DNA of 64,000 nucleotides from Pseudomonas sp. GR 6-02 (GTDB lineage: Bacteria > Pseudomonadota > Gammaproteobacteria > Pseudomonadales > Pseudomonadaceae). The stretch spans positions 4,473,001-4,537,000 of the forward strand of contig NZ_CP011567.1 in assembly GCF_001655615.1 (NCBI RefSeq), written 5' to 3'. Shown here piece by piece: positions 37,468-46,152 of the stretch. The position numbers and the translations under genes are program-made. How positions within the stretch are numbered: the first letter of the stretch is position 1; each line of letters begins with the position of its first letter. The notes under the pieces were generated by a model. It saw only the letters and a program-made list of their open reading frames with translations. It searched no databases and was not told where the DNA came from.

Positions 37468-39003
37468 ATGCGCTCTCTTACCCTCCATCTGAAATTGCTG
37501 ATCGCCATCCTGGTGGTGCTGGGCATTTCAGTTACGGCCTATCAGATTTTCGTGCTCGGTATTCCGGTGACTGAAGATGCCACCGATGACTTGTGGAACA
37601 TCGACGCCAAGGTCGAGTTCGTCGCCAACGCCAAAGACCCGATCAAGATCCAGATGTTCGTGCCGCCGCTGAGCCGCGACTACGTGAGCCTTAACGAGAG
37701 TTTCATTTCCAATAACTACGGTGTGGCAGTGAACCGTGTCGACGGCAACCGCAAGGTCACCTGGTCGGCACGTCGGGCCAAGGGCAACCAGACCCTTTAT
37801 TACCGCCTGGTGCTGACCAAGCGCTACACCGGCGAAAAATCCAAGGTCAAAGGGGCGACCTTCCGCGACAGCATCGCCGTCGAAGGCCCGGAAAAAATCG
37901 CCGCCGAAGCCTTGCTCGCGCCGATCCGCCAGCATTCGGCCGACGTCGAAACTTTCATCGGCGAAGCCATCAAACGTGTCAACAACCTCAACGACGACAA
38001 CGTGAAACTGCTGCTGGCCGGCGATACGTCCACCGCGAACAAAGCCAAAATCGTCGAGCTGGTTCTGTCCATCGCCCACGTGCCGGTGGAAAAGGTCCAC
38101 ACCATCCGCCTGGTGGCCGATCAGCCGCAAACGCCTGAACTCTGGTTGCGCAGTTTCAACGGCACCGACTGGCTGTACTTCAACCCGGAAACCGGCGAAC
38201 AGGGCCTGCCCACCGACCGCTTGCTGTGGTGGACCGGCGATGAAAACCTGATCACCGTCGATGGCGGCAAGAAAGCCAACGTCACCTTCAGCCTGAACAA
38301 CAGCGAAATGAACGCCATTCGCCTGGCCAAGCTGACCGACGAGAATTCCGACGCCAATTTCCTCGACTACTCGCTGTACGGCCTGCCGCTGCAAACCCAG
38401 CAGACCTTCATGATCATGGTGATGATCCCGATCGGCGTGCTGGTGATCCTGATCCTGCGCAACCTGATCGGCATCCAGACACTCGGCACCTTTACCCCGG
38501 TGCTGATCGCCCTCGCCTTCCGGGAAACCCAGCTCGGCTTCGGCATCGTGCTGTTTACCATCATCACGGCGCTGGGGCTGTCGCTGCGTTCCTACCTTGA
38601 GCACTTGAAACTGCAAATGCTGCCGAGATTGTCGGTGGTGCTGACCTTCGTGGTGGTGCTGATCGCGGCGATCAGCCTGTTCAGCCACAAACTCGGCCTG
38701 GAGCGCGGGTTGTCGGTGGCGCTGTTCCCGATGGTGATTCTGACCATGACCATCGAACGCCTGTCGATCACCTGGGAAGAGCGCGGTGGCGGCCATGCCA
38801 TGAAAGTGGCGATCGGCACACTGTTCGCCGCCTCCCTGGCGCACCTGATCATGAGCGTGCCGGAGCTGGTGTACTTCGTGTTCACCTTCCCGGCGGTCCT
38901 GCTGATTCTGGTGGCTTTCATGCTGGCCATGGGTCGCTATCGCGGTTACCGCCTGACCGAACTGGTGCGTTTCAAGGCTTTCCTGAAGGAGGCTGACGCC
39001 TGA
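37468..39003 (+). CDS. inactive transglutaminase-like protein with seven membrane helices
   Basis: The 511-residue protein has an N-terminal membrane helix (about 8-30), an extracytoplasmic domain of about 270 residues that matches the transglutaminase-like fold without an evident Cys-His-Asp triad, and then about seven membrane helices (about 310-500; QTFMIMVMIPIGVLVILILRNLIG). This is the '7TM-UUP' arrangement known from comparative genomics. It overlaps the next gene at its stop codon (TGATG). The role is unknown; the neighbours suggest binding or transport of peptide-like ligands. Confidence 0.8.
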   Translation: MRSLTLHLKLLIAILVVLGISVTAYQIFVLGIPVTEDATDDLWNIDAKVEFVANAKDPIKIQMFVPPLSRDYVSLNESFISNNYGVAVNRVDGNRKVTWSARRAKGNQTLYYRLVLTKRYTGEKSKVKGATFRDSIAVEGPEKIAAEALLAPIRQHSADVETFIGEAIKRVNNLNDDNVKLLLAGDTSTANKAKIVELVLSIAHVPVEKVHTIRLVADQPQTPELWLRSFNGTDWLYFNPETGEQGLPTDRLLWWTGDENLITVDGGKKANVTFSLNNSEMNAIRLAKLTDENSDANFLDYSLYGLPLQTQQTFMIMVMIPIGVLVILILRNLIGIQTLGTFTPVLIALAFRETQLGFGIVLFTIITALGLSLRSYLEHLKLQMLPRLSVVLTFVVVLIAAISLFSHKLGLERGLSVALFPMVILTMTIERLSITWEERGGGHAMKVAIGTLFAASLAHLIMSVPELVYFVFTFPAVLLILVAFMLAMGRYRGYRLTELVRFKAFLKEADA

Positions 39004-39989
39004 TGTTCGGTCTCTGGAAGACCTGGAAAGCCCTGGAGGCCCGGGGCATCATGGGGATCAATCGGCGTAACGCCGACTACGTGCTCAAGTACAACAAGCG
39101 CAGCCTGTACCCGATCGTCGATGACAAGATCATCACCAAGGAACGCGCCATCGCCGCCGGCATCCACGTGCCGGAGCTGTACGGCGTGATCTCCACCGAG
39201 AAGGAAATCGATAACCTCAAGGAGATCATCGGCGGGCGCACCGACTTCGTGATCAAACCGGCCCAGGGCGCCGGCGGCGACGGCATCATTGTGGTTGCCG
39301 ACCGGTTCGAGGGGCGCTATCGCACAGTGTCCGGCAAGATCATTGACCATGAGGAACTCGAGCACCATATCTCGAGCATCCTCACCGGCCTGTATTCCCT
39401 GGGCGGGCACCGCGACCGTGCGCTGATCGAATACCGCGTGACCCCGGACCAGATCTTCAAAAGCATCAGCTATGAAGGTGTGCCGGATATCCGCATCATC
39501 GTGCTGATGGGGTATCCGGTGATGGCCATGCTGCGCCTGCCGACCCGCCAGTCCGGCGGCAAGGCCAACCTGCACCAGGGCGCCATCGGCGTCGGTGTCG
39601 ACCTGGCCACTGGCCTGACATTGCGCGGCACCTGGCTGAACAACATCATCAACAAACACCCGGACACCACCAACGCGGTAGACGGCGTGCAACTGCCCTA
39701 CTGGGACGGTTTCATGAAACTGGCCGCCGGCTGTTACGAGTTGTGCGGGCTGGGCTACATCGGCGTCGACATGGTGCTTGACCAGGAGAAAGGGCCGCTG
39801 ATTCTTGAGCTCAATGCCCGGCCTGGGTTGAACATTCAGATCGCCAACGATTGCGGCCTGACGTCCCGTACCCACGCGGTCGAGGCGCGACTCGAAGAGC
39901 TGAAGGCGCGCGGGATCACCGAAACGGCGCAGGAACGTGTGGCGTTCGTTCAGGAACTGTTTGGGCATATTCCGACGATTGAGGGCTGA
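39003..39989 (+). CDS. ATP-grasp ligase, alpha-L-glutamate-ligase-like
   Basis: The 328-residue protein has the ATP-grasp pattern: VIKPAQGAGGDGI (lysine and glycine-rich loop), DIRIIVLMGYPVMAML, and the metal-binding GPLILELNARPGLNIQIAN near residue 270. Family members are RimK-like amide ligases that add amino acids to a carboxylate. It has no signal peptide, so it acts in the cytoplasm. It overlaps the 7TM gene and closes the trio; a REP element follows its stop. Confidence 0.85.
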   Translation: MFGLWKTWKALEARGIMGINRRNADYVLKYNKRSLYPIVDDKIITKERAIAAGIHVPELYGVISTEKEIDNLKEIIGGRTDFVIKPAQGAGGDGIIVVADRFEGRYRTVSGKIIDHEELEHHISSILTGLYSLGGHRDRALIEYRVTPDQIFKSISYEGVPDIRIIVLMGYPVMAMLRLPTRQSGGKANLHQGAIGVGVDLATGLTLRGTWLNNIINKHPDTTNAVDGVQLPYWDGFMKLAAGCYELCGLGYIGVDMVLDQEKGPLILELNARPGLNIQIANDCGLTSRTHAVEARLEELKARGITETAQERVAFVQELFGHIPTIEG

Positions 39990-40003
39990 CCCCTCTGGCT
40001 CTT

Positions 40004-40136
40004 TGTGGCGAGGGAGCTTGCTCCCGCTTGACTGCGCAGCAGTCATAAAACGGCATCCTCGGTTTCTCTGAAAACCGAAGGGCTGATTTTTTTGGGCCTG
40101 CTTCGCAGTCCGCCGGGAGCAAGCTCCCTCGCCACA
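40004..40136. repeat. REP-type inverted pair (REPIN-like), second copy
   Basis: Arms 40004-40026 and 40114-40136 are perfect inverse complements, with the same TGTGGCGAGGGAGCTTGCTC core as at 6066. It fills the gap between the ATP-grasp gene and pabB. Confidence 0.8.
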
Positions 40137-40246
40137 GGCAAACTTCCCTCGCCGCAGATGTATCTCTTGCCGACATCCCCTCTAGGAGCAAATCCTGCAG
40201 AGGACTACAATCGCTCCCCCGCCTCGTTGGCTGATCTGCCCCGCCC

Positions 40247-41584
40247 ATGTTGACCTGTTCTGTACACCCGCTGCCCTATCGCGCCAACCCTGCCGAGTAC
40301 TTCGCGGCGATTCGTCATGCCCCCGGTGCCGTGCTGCTCGACAGCGGCCGGCCGAGTGCCGAACGTGGGCGTTTTGACCTGCTCAGCGCCTGGCCGCTGG
40401 AGCAACTGGCCGTGTTGCCGGATGAAAGCGGCAGCCATTTCCTGCAACGCCTTCGCAAGAACCTTACACGGCTCGGTGAAGCAACCGTCCCTGACGACTT
40501 GCCCTTCGCCGGCGGCCTGATCGGCTACCTGAGCTACGACTTCGGCCGGCATCTGGAAAACCTGCCGAGCCAGGCGCGGGACGATCTGCAATTGCCCGAC
40601 GCACGCTTCGGGCTGTATGACTGGGCACTGATCAGCGATCACCATCTGGCTACCAGTCAACTGGTGTTCCACCCGACGCTGATCGACAACGAACGACAAC
40701 GGCTGATCGAACTGTTCACTCAGCCCACCACCGAGAATATCCAGCCATTCAAACTGGACGGCCCGATGAGTGCTGACCTGAGCGCCGACGACTATCGGCA
40801 AGCCTTCGAACGCATTCAGCAGTACATCCAGGCTGGCGACTGCTATCAGGTCAACTTCGCCCAGCGCTTTCGCGCCCAATGCCAAGGCGATCCGTGGGCG
40901 GCCTATTGCGCGCTGCGGGCGGCTTGCCCGACACCGTTTTCCGGCTTCCAGAGCCTGCCCGACGGCGACGCGGTGCTAAGCCTGTCGCCGGAGCGCTTCG
41001 TCAAAGTCAGCGAGCGCCACGTCGAAACCCGCCCGATCAAAGGCACCCGCCCCCGCGGGCTGACCGCTGCCGAAGATGCGGCGAACGCCGCCGAACTGCT
41101 GGCCAGCCCCAAGGACCGCGCGGAAAACCTGATGATCGTCGACTTGCTGCGCAACGATCTGGGTCGTACCTGCCGTATCGGCTCGGTACGAGTGCCGGAG
41201 CTGTTCAGCCTGGAAAGCTATCCGAACGTGCATCACCTGGTGAGCAGCGTTACCGGCGAACTGGCGGATGACAAGGACGCGCTGGACTTGATCGCCGGCA
41301 GCTTCCCCGGCGGCTCGATTACCGGCGCGCCAAAAATTCGCGCCATGCAGATCATCGATGAACTGGAACCGACCCGTCGCGGGTTGTATTGCGGTTCATT
41401 GCTGTATCTGGACGTGCGCGGGGAGATGGATAGCTCCATCGCCATTCGCAGTTTGTTGGTCAAGGATGGGCAGGTGTGCTGCTGGGGCGGCGGGGGGATC
41501 GTCGCGGATTCGGATTGGCAGGCGGAGTATCAGGAATCGATTACCAAGGTGAAGGTGCTGCTCGAAACGTTGCAGGGCCTCTAA
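40247..41584 (+). CDS. pabB: aminodeoxychorismate synthase component I
   Basis: The 445-residue protein matches the chorismate-binding family: IGYLSYDFGRHLE, YIQAGDCYQVNFAQRF, ETRPIKGTRPRG with the lysine that becomes acyl-linked in PabB (PIKGT), and AGSFPGGSITGAPKIRAMQIIDELEP. With PabA it makes 4-amino-4-deoxychorismate from chorismate and glutamine for folate. The order pabB-thrH-cysH is the Pseudomonas one. Trp-type anthranilate synthase (TrpE) would carry a different allosteric region and a PIAGT motif. Confidence 0.94.
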   Translation: MLTCSVHPLPYRANPAEYFAAIRHAPGAVLLDSGRPSAERGRFDLLSAWPLEQLAVLPDESGSHFLQRLRKNLTRLGEATVPDDLPFAGGLIGYLSYDFGRHLENLPSQARDDLQLPDARFGLYDWALISDHHLATSQLVFHPTLIDNERQRLIELFTQPTTENIQPFKLDGPMSADLSADDYRQAFERIQQYIQAGDCYQVNFAQRFRAQCQGDPWAAYCALRAACPTPFSGFQSLPDGDAVLSLSPERFVKVSERHVETRPIKGTRPRGLTAAEDAANAAELLASPKDRAENLMIVDLLRNDLGRTCRIGSVRVPELFSLESYPNVHHLVSSVTGELADDKDALDLIAGSFPGGSITGAPKIRAMQIIDELEPTRRGLYCGSLLYLDVRGEMDSSIAIRSLLVKDGQVCCWGGGGIVADSDWQAEYQESITKVKVLLETLQGL

Positions 41585-41587
41585 AAG

Positions 41588-41668
41588 CTTCGCGGGCAAG
41601 CCTCGCTCCTACAGAATTCAGGTCGTGGAATCGACCATGCCCTGTAGGAGCGAGGCTTGCCCGCGAAG
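41588..41668. repeat. inverted repeat, REP family with 27-bp arms
   Basis: Arms 41588-41614 and 41642-41668 are perfect inverse complements (CTTCGCGGGCAAGCCTCGCTCCTACAG). The arm recurs at 46062-46125. The arms are separated by 27 bp. It sits between the convergent pabB and thrH and may also end their transcripts. Confidence 0.8.
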
Positions 41669-41684
41669 GCATCCTCGCAGACGA

Positions 41685-42302
41685 CTACAAACTCAAAGCC
41701 CGGTTCGAGGCCTTGATGAACTCCTGCTTCAACTCGGCAAAGCTGTGCACCGCCGGGAACTGCGGGAACTCGCGAATCACGTTGTCCGGCGCGTGGAACA
41801 GAATCCCGGCATCCGCCTCGCCCAGCATCGTGGTGTCGTTGTAGGAATCCCCCGCCGCAATCACTCGGTAGTAGAGGCTCTTGAACGCCAAAACCGACTG
41901 ACGCTTGGGATCTTTCTGACGCAGCTGATAGCCCGTGACCCGACCGGCATCGTCAGTAATCAGACGATGGCAAAGTAACGTCGGGAAGCCCAATTGACGC
42001 ATCAGCGGTTGGGAAAATTCGTAAAAGGTGTCCGACAGAATCACCACCTGAAAGCGCTCACGCAGCCAGTCGACAAATTCACTGGCGCCTTCCAGAGGCT
42101 TGAGCGTAGCGATCACTTCCTGAATGTCGGAGAGCTTCAGGCCATGCTCGTCGAGAATCCGCAGGCGCTGCTTCATCAACACGTCGTAGTCGGGAATGTC
42201 CCGAGTGGTGGCCCGGAGGGACTCGATCCCGGTTTTTTCGGCAAAGGCGATCCAGATTTCCGGGACCAGCACACCTTCAAGATCCAGACAGGCAATTTCC
42301 AC
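41685..42302 (-). CDS. thrH: phosphoserine phosphatase / phosphoserine:homoserine phosphotransferase
   Basis: The 205-residue HAD-family enzyme has CLDLEGVLVPE (motif I, with E as the third residue instead of the usual D, as in ThrH), VILSDTFYEF (motif II), and AAGDSYNDTTML (motif IV). It can dephosphorylate phosphoserine and pass phosphate to homoserine, linking serine and threonine synthesis. It is divergent from cysH, as in P. aeruginosa. Confidence 0.94.
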   Translation of the reverse strand: MEIACLDLEGVLVPEIWIAFAEKTGIESLRATTRDIPDYDVLMKQRLRILDEHGLKLSDIQEVIATLKPLEGASEFVDWLRERFQVVILSDTFYEFSQPLMRQLGFPTLLCHRLITDDAGRVTGYQLRQKDPKRQSVLAFKSLYYRVIAAGDSYNDTTMLGEADAGILFHAPDNVIREFPQFPAVHSFAELKQEFIKASNRALSL

Positions 42303-42473
42303 AAGACACTCCCATTAGTATTATTTATGAGTCGAGCGAGCAAAAGGACTGCCGAACTCTAGCGACTCGCCCCCCTCCGTGCAACGCAGAGGACGCGCCA
42401 GCCACCGCAGGATTTTGTTACCATCGACGCATATAGAGCGCCCAGCGCCACCGACCTGTAGGAAGCCGCCCTG

Positions 42474-43214
42474 ATGAGCCCATCGTTCGACGTCGTGGAA
42501 CTCGCCACGACCTATGCCAACAAATCCGCCCAGGACATCCTGAAACTCGCGTTTGCCGAGTTCGGCGATGACCTGTGGATATCTTTCAGCGGCGCCGAGG
42601 ATGTGGTGCTGGTGGACATGGCCTGGAAGCTGAACAAGAACGTCAAAGTGTTCAGCCTCGACACCGGCCGCTTGCATCCCGAGACCTACCGCTTCATCGA
42701 GCAGGTGCGCGAGCACTACAAGATCGATATCGAAGTGGTGTCGCCGGACTACAGCAAGCTCGAACCTTTCGTGAAGGAAAAAGGCCTGTTCAGTTTCTAC
42801 AAGGATGGCCATGGCGAGTGCTGCGGCATTCGCAAGATCGAGCCGCTGCGTCGCAAACTGTCTGGCGTGACCGCCTGGGCCACCGGCCAGCGTCGGGACC
42901 AGAGCCCGGGCACCCGCAGCGCCGTCGCGGTGCTGGAAATCGACACCGCGTTTTCCACCCCGGAACGTACCCTGTACAAGTTCAACCCGTTGGCACAGAT
43001 GACCAGCGAAGAGATCTGGGGTTACATCCGCATGCTGGAGCTGCCGTATAACAGCCTGCATGAACGCGGATTCATCAGCATTGGTTGCGAGCCTTGCACC
43101 CGTCCGGTGCTGCCGAACCAGCATGAGCGCGAAGGTCGTTGGTGGTGGGAAGAAGCCACGCAGAAAGAATGCGGGCTGCATGCCGGGAACATCATCAGCA
43201 AGTCCAAAGCTTAA
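42474..43214 (+). CDS. cysH: adenylyl-sulfate (APS) reductase
   Basis: The 246-residue PAPS/APS reductase-family protein has the [4Fe-4S] cysteine pairs that mark APS-type enzymes: [11 protein letters not shown] (CC), and [10 protein letters not shown] (CxxC), ending with the catalytic ECGLH near the C-terminus. PAPS-using enzymes lack the CC/CxxC set. It reduces APS to sulfite for cysteine synthesis. The ATG follows a GGAAGCC-type ribosome-binding site. Confidence 0.95.
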   Translation: MSPSFDVVELATTYANKSAQDILKLAFAEFGDDLWISFSGAEDVVLVDMAWKLNKNVKVFSLDTGRLHPETYRFIEQVREHYKIDIEVVSPDYSKLEPFVKEKGLFSFYKDGHGECCGIRKIEPLRRKLSGVTAWATGQRRDQSPGTRSAVAVLEIDTAFSTPERTLYKFNPLAQMTSEEIWGYIRMLELPYNSLHERGFISIGCEPCTRPVLPNQHEREGRWWWEEATQKECGLHAGNIISKSKA

Positions 43215-43507
43215 AAGATCGCAGCCCGTAGCAGCTCCTGCAGGAGCTGGCGAAGCCTGTGATGGTTTTACTTTAAAAAGTGTACACAGAAATGTCACCA
43301 TAAGTGCCATATCTGTGTGCACTTTTAGTTTCAGTGCCCCAGAAAGTTACATTCCCCTGTCCTGACTTCCTCAGTCGAACACTCCGACAAAACCCTGCCC
43401 AAAATAAATACCTGTTCAATCGGTCAATTTATATCGTCTTTTTTTCAACTACTTATCTTCAATCAATAACAAAACGAAATTAGCCTTAAATTTTATAGAT
43501 CACCGAC
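43215..43507. other. AT-rich intergenic region downstream of cysH
   Basis: No gene is supported. An imperfect inverted repeat, AAAAGTGTACACAGA / TCTGTGTGCACTTTT (about 43276-43327), may act as the cysH terminator or as a recognition site. The rest, AT-rich to 43507, shows nothing clear. Confidence 0.45.
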
Positions 43508-43523
43508 TGGCACATATCTGGCT
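43508..43523 (+). promoter_or_regulatory. candidate sigma-54 promoter of the NCS1-racemase unit
   Basis: TGGCACA-N4-TGGCT keeps the -24 GG and -12 GC at correct spacing, with one mismatch in the -12 box. The predicted start is near 43535. The gene product's role in nitrogen-ring compounds fits nitrogen control. Confidence 0.5.
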
Positions 43524-43539
43524 TAAGTGAACACATGTT

Positions 43540-43549
43540 TTGTATACAA
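43540..43549. promoter_or_regulatory. candidate repressor operator upstream of the NCS1 gene
   Basis: TTGTATACAA is a perfect ten-base palindrome, lying just past the predicted sigma-54 start; it is embedded in a wider TGTTTTGTAT/AATACAAAAACA inverted repeat. GntR-type regulators bind such sites, but no such gene is adjacent. Confidence 0.5.
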
Positions 43550-43718
43550 TAAATACAAAAACATACACACACTTTAGATCCGCAAGCCTGAAGCGCCCTA
43601 TCCCGTACAGGCTGCAGATGCCCCGTAACCAATGATGCTCTCCCACCCGCGACGAAGATTTGTCGAGCCCACGCTCATGCACAGTCATCGCGGCAACGAG
43701 CTTCAGGAGCCTGCCGGA

Positions 43719-45260
43719 ATGCGTACTAGCCTCCCCAATAACAATATTGCGCTGGATCTGACCTCTCCTCTTTCTACCTCCGTGATTCACGATCAAACGT
43801 TTCAACCACCCGTCGTGCTCAGCCCCCGCCTGCATAACAAGGACCTCGCGCCGACCAAGGCCGAAGGTCGGCGCTGGGGCCGTTACAGCATCTTTGCCCT
43901 GTGGACAAACGATGTGCACAACATTGCCAACTACTCCTTTGCCATTGGCTTGTATGCACTGGGCCTGAGCGGCTGGCAGATTCTGCTGTCCTTGGGAATC
44001 GGTGCTGCGCTGGTGTATTGCTTCATGAACCTTTCCGGTTACATGGGCCAGAAAACCGGGGTGCCGTTTCCGGTGATCAGCCGGATCAGTTTCGGCATCC
44101 ATGGCGCGCAGATTCCTGCATTGATTCGCGCCGTTATCGCCATTGCCTGGTTCGGAATTCAGACGTACCTGGCGTCAGTGGTCTTTCGCGTATTGCTGAC
44201 GGCGGTGCATCCCGGACTCGCCGATTACGACCACAATTCGATACTCGGACTGTCGAGCCTGGGCTGGGTGTGTTTCGTGGCGATCTGGTTCGTGCAGTTG
44301 GCGATTCTGGCCTATGGCATGGAAATGGTGCGACGCTACGAGGCGTTTGCCGGCCCGGTGATTTTGTTGACCGTCGCCGCCCTCGCCGGCTGGATGTACT
44401 TCCAGGCCAACGCCACCATCGCCTGGTCGATTCGTGAACCGCAGAGTGGCGGTGAGATGTGGCGCAATATCTTTGCCGGCGGCGCCTTGTGGCTGTCGAT
44501 CTACGGCACGCTAATCCTCAATTTCTGCGACTTCGCCCGCTCTTCTCCCTGCCGCAAGACCATCCGGGTCGGAAATTTCTGGGGCCTGCCCGTCAACATT
44601 CTGGTATTCGCCGGGATCACCGTCCTGCTGTGCGGTGCGCAATTTCAGATCAATGGCCGGATCATCGAAAGCCCGACCGAGATCATCGCGTCGATTCCCA
44701 ATACCTTCTTTCTGGTACTCGGTTGCCTGGCGTTCCTGATTGTCACCGTGGCGGTGAACATCATGGCCAACTTCGTCGCCCCGGCCTTTGTCCTGAGCAA
44801 TCTGGCGCCCAAATACCTGACCTTCCGCCGCGCCGGGCTGATCAGCGCGACCATCGCGGTGCTGATCCTGCCGTGGAACCTCTACAACAGCCCGCTGGTG
44901 ATCGTGTATTTCCTGTCGGGCCTCGGCGCCCTGCTCGGCCCGTTGTACGGGGTGATCATGGTCGACTACTGGCAGGTACGAAAAGGCCGGATCAACGTGC
45001 CGCAGTTGTACAGCGAAGATCCCGATGGCGATTATTACTACAGCCGTGGGGTCAATTTGCGCGCCGTGGCGGCGTTCATTCCGGCCGCCTTGATCGCCAT
45101 TGTCCTGGCCCTGGTACCAGGTTTCGACAGCGTCTCGCCATTCTCCTGGCTGATTGGCGCCGGGATTGCAGGGATGCTCTACCTGATCATCGCCAAACGG
45201 CAGACTTACTACGCCGATGTCAGCGGTGAAGCCATCGCGGTCGATAACGTCAGCCATTAA
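43719..45260 (+). CDS. NCS1-family nucleobase/hydantoin/allantoin transporter
   Basis: The start at MRTSLPNNNIALD (513 residues) follows CAGGAG; the frame runs 29 codons further upstream. The protein shows 12 membrane segments and the NCS1 pattern (WTNDVHNIANYSFAIGL, PFPVISRISFGIHG, NFCDFARSS, GPLYGVIMVDYW). Transporters of this family move hydantoins, allantoin, uracil, cytosine or thiamine with Na+ or H+. The racemase downstream points to hydantoin-like or allantoin substrates. Exact substrate cannot be read from sequence. Confidence 0.88.
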   Translation: MRTSLPNNNIALDLTSPLSTSVIHDQTFQPPVVLSPRLHNKDLAPTKAEGRRWGRYSIFALWTNDVHNIANYSFAIGLYALGLSGWQILLSLGIGAALVYCFMNLSGYMGQKTGVPFPVISRISFGIHGAQIPALIRAVIAIAWFGIQTYLASVVFRVLLTAVHPGLADYDHNSILGLSSLGWVCFVAIWFVQLAILAYGMEMVRRYEAFAGPVILLTVAALAGWMYFQANATIAWSIREPQSGGEMWRNIFAGGALWLSIYGTLILNFCDFARSSPCRKTIRVGNFWGLPVNILVFAGITVLLCGAQFQINGRIIESPTEIIASIPNTFFLVLGCLAFLIVTVAVNIMANFVAPAFVLSNLAPKYLTFRRAGLISATIAVLILPWNLYNSPLVIVYFLSGLGALLGPLYGVIMVDYWQVRKGRINVPQLYSEDPDGDYYYSRGVNLRAVAAFIPAALIAIVLALVPGFDSVSPFSWLIGAGIAGMLYLIIAKRQTYYADVSGEAIAVDNVSH

Positions 45261-45316
45261 TCCTCTTGGCGGCCCGGTGACATTGGGCCGCAAACCACTC
45301 GCTATAAGGACCTCCC

Positions 45317-46045
45317 ATGCGAATTCTCGTGGTCAACGTCAACACCACCGAATCCATTACCCAGGCCATCGCCCGTCAAGCACAGTCCGTGGCCGCGCCC
45401 GGCACGGAAATCATTGGCCTGACCCCGCATTTCGGCGCCGACTCCATTGAAGGCAATTTCGAAAGCTACCTGGCCGCCATCGCCGTGATGGACCGGGTCA
45501 TGTCCTACGATCAGCCCTTCGATGCGGTAATCCAGGCCGGCTACGGCGAGCACGGCCGCGAAGGTTTGCAGGAGTTGCTCAACGTGCCGGTGGTGGACAT
45601 CACCGATGCCGGCGCCAGCACCGCGATGTTCCTCGGCCATGCCTATTCGGTGGTCACCACCCTCGACCGCACCGTGCCGCTGATCGAGGATCGCCTCAAA
45701 CTCTCCGGGCTCTGGGATCGTTGTGCGTCGGTGCGGGCCAGTGGGTTGGCGGTGCTGGAGCTGGAGTCCGATCCAGAGCGTGCGCTGGAGGCGATCGTCC
45801 GCCAGGCGGAACTGGCGGTGAGCGAGGACAAGGCCGAGGTGATTTGCCTGGGCTGTGGCGGCATGGCCGGGCTGGATGAACAGATTCGTCAGCGCACCGG
45901 CGTACCGGTGGTGGATGGCGTGACGGCGGCAGTGACCATTGCCGAATCACTGGTGCGGTTGGGGTTGTCGACGTCGAAAGTGCGGACGTATGCGACGCCT
46001 CGGCCGAAGACCATTATTGGTTGGCCTGGGCGGTTTGGGCGCTAG
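45317..46045 (+). CDS. Asp/Glu/hydantoin racemase family protein
   Basis: The 242-residue protein has the family's two active-site cysteine contexts: VVDITDAGAS-type N-terminal region (with the first cysteine replaced: no Cys in DAGAST) and ICLGCGGMAGL near residue 180. Family members racemise 5-substituted hydantoins or allantoin. Loss of one cysteine may alter or abolish racemase activity, although some members use a different residue; this should be tested. A GGACC ribosome-binding site precedes the ATG. It is cotranscribed with the NCS1 gene, 56 bases upstream. Confidence 0.8.
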   Translation: MRILVVNVNTTESITQAIARQAQSVAAPGTEIIGLTPHFGADSIEGNFESYLAAIAVMDRVMSYDQPFDAVIQAGYGEHGREGLQELLNVPVVDITDAGASTAMFLGHAYSVVTTLDRTVPLIEDRLKLSGLWDRCASVRASGLAVLELESDPERALEAIVRQAELAVSEDKAEVICLGCGGMAGLDEQIRQRTGVPVVDGVTAAVTIAESLVRLGLSTSKVRTYATPRPKTIIGWPGRFGR

Positions 46046-46061
46046 ACCGCGTTATCGTTCT

Positions 46062-46125
46062 TCGCGGGCAAGCCTCGCTCCTACAGGGGTTTGCATCACT
46101 CTGTGGGAGCGTGGCTTGCCCGCGA
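46062..46125. repeat. inverted repeat of the 41.6-kb REP type
   Basis: TCGCGGGCAAGCCTCGCTCC arm at 46062-46086 and an imperfect partner at 46101-46125, with an almost identical core to 41588-41668. Confidence 0.75.
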
Positions 46126-46152
46126 TGGCCTCCCCTCGGTCCCAAGCCGGGC

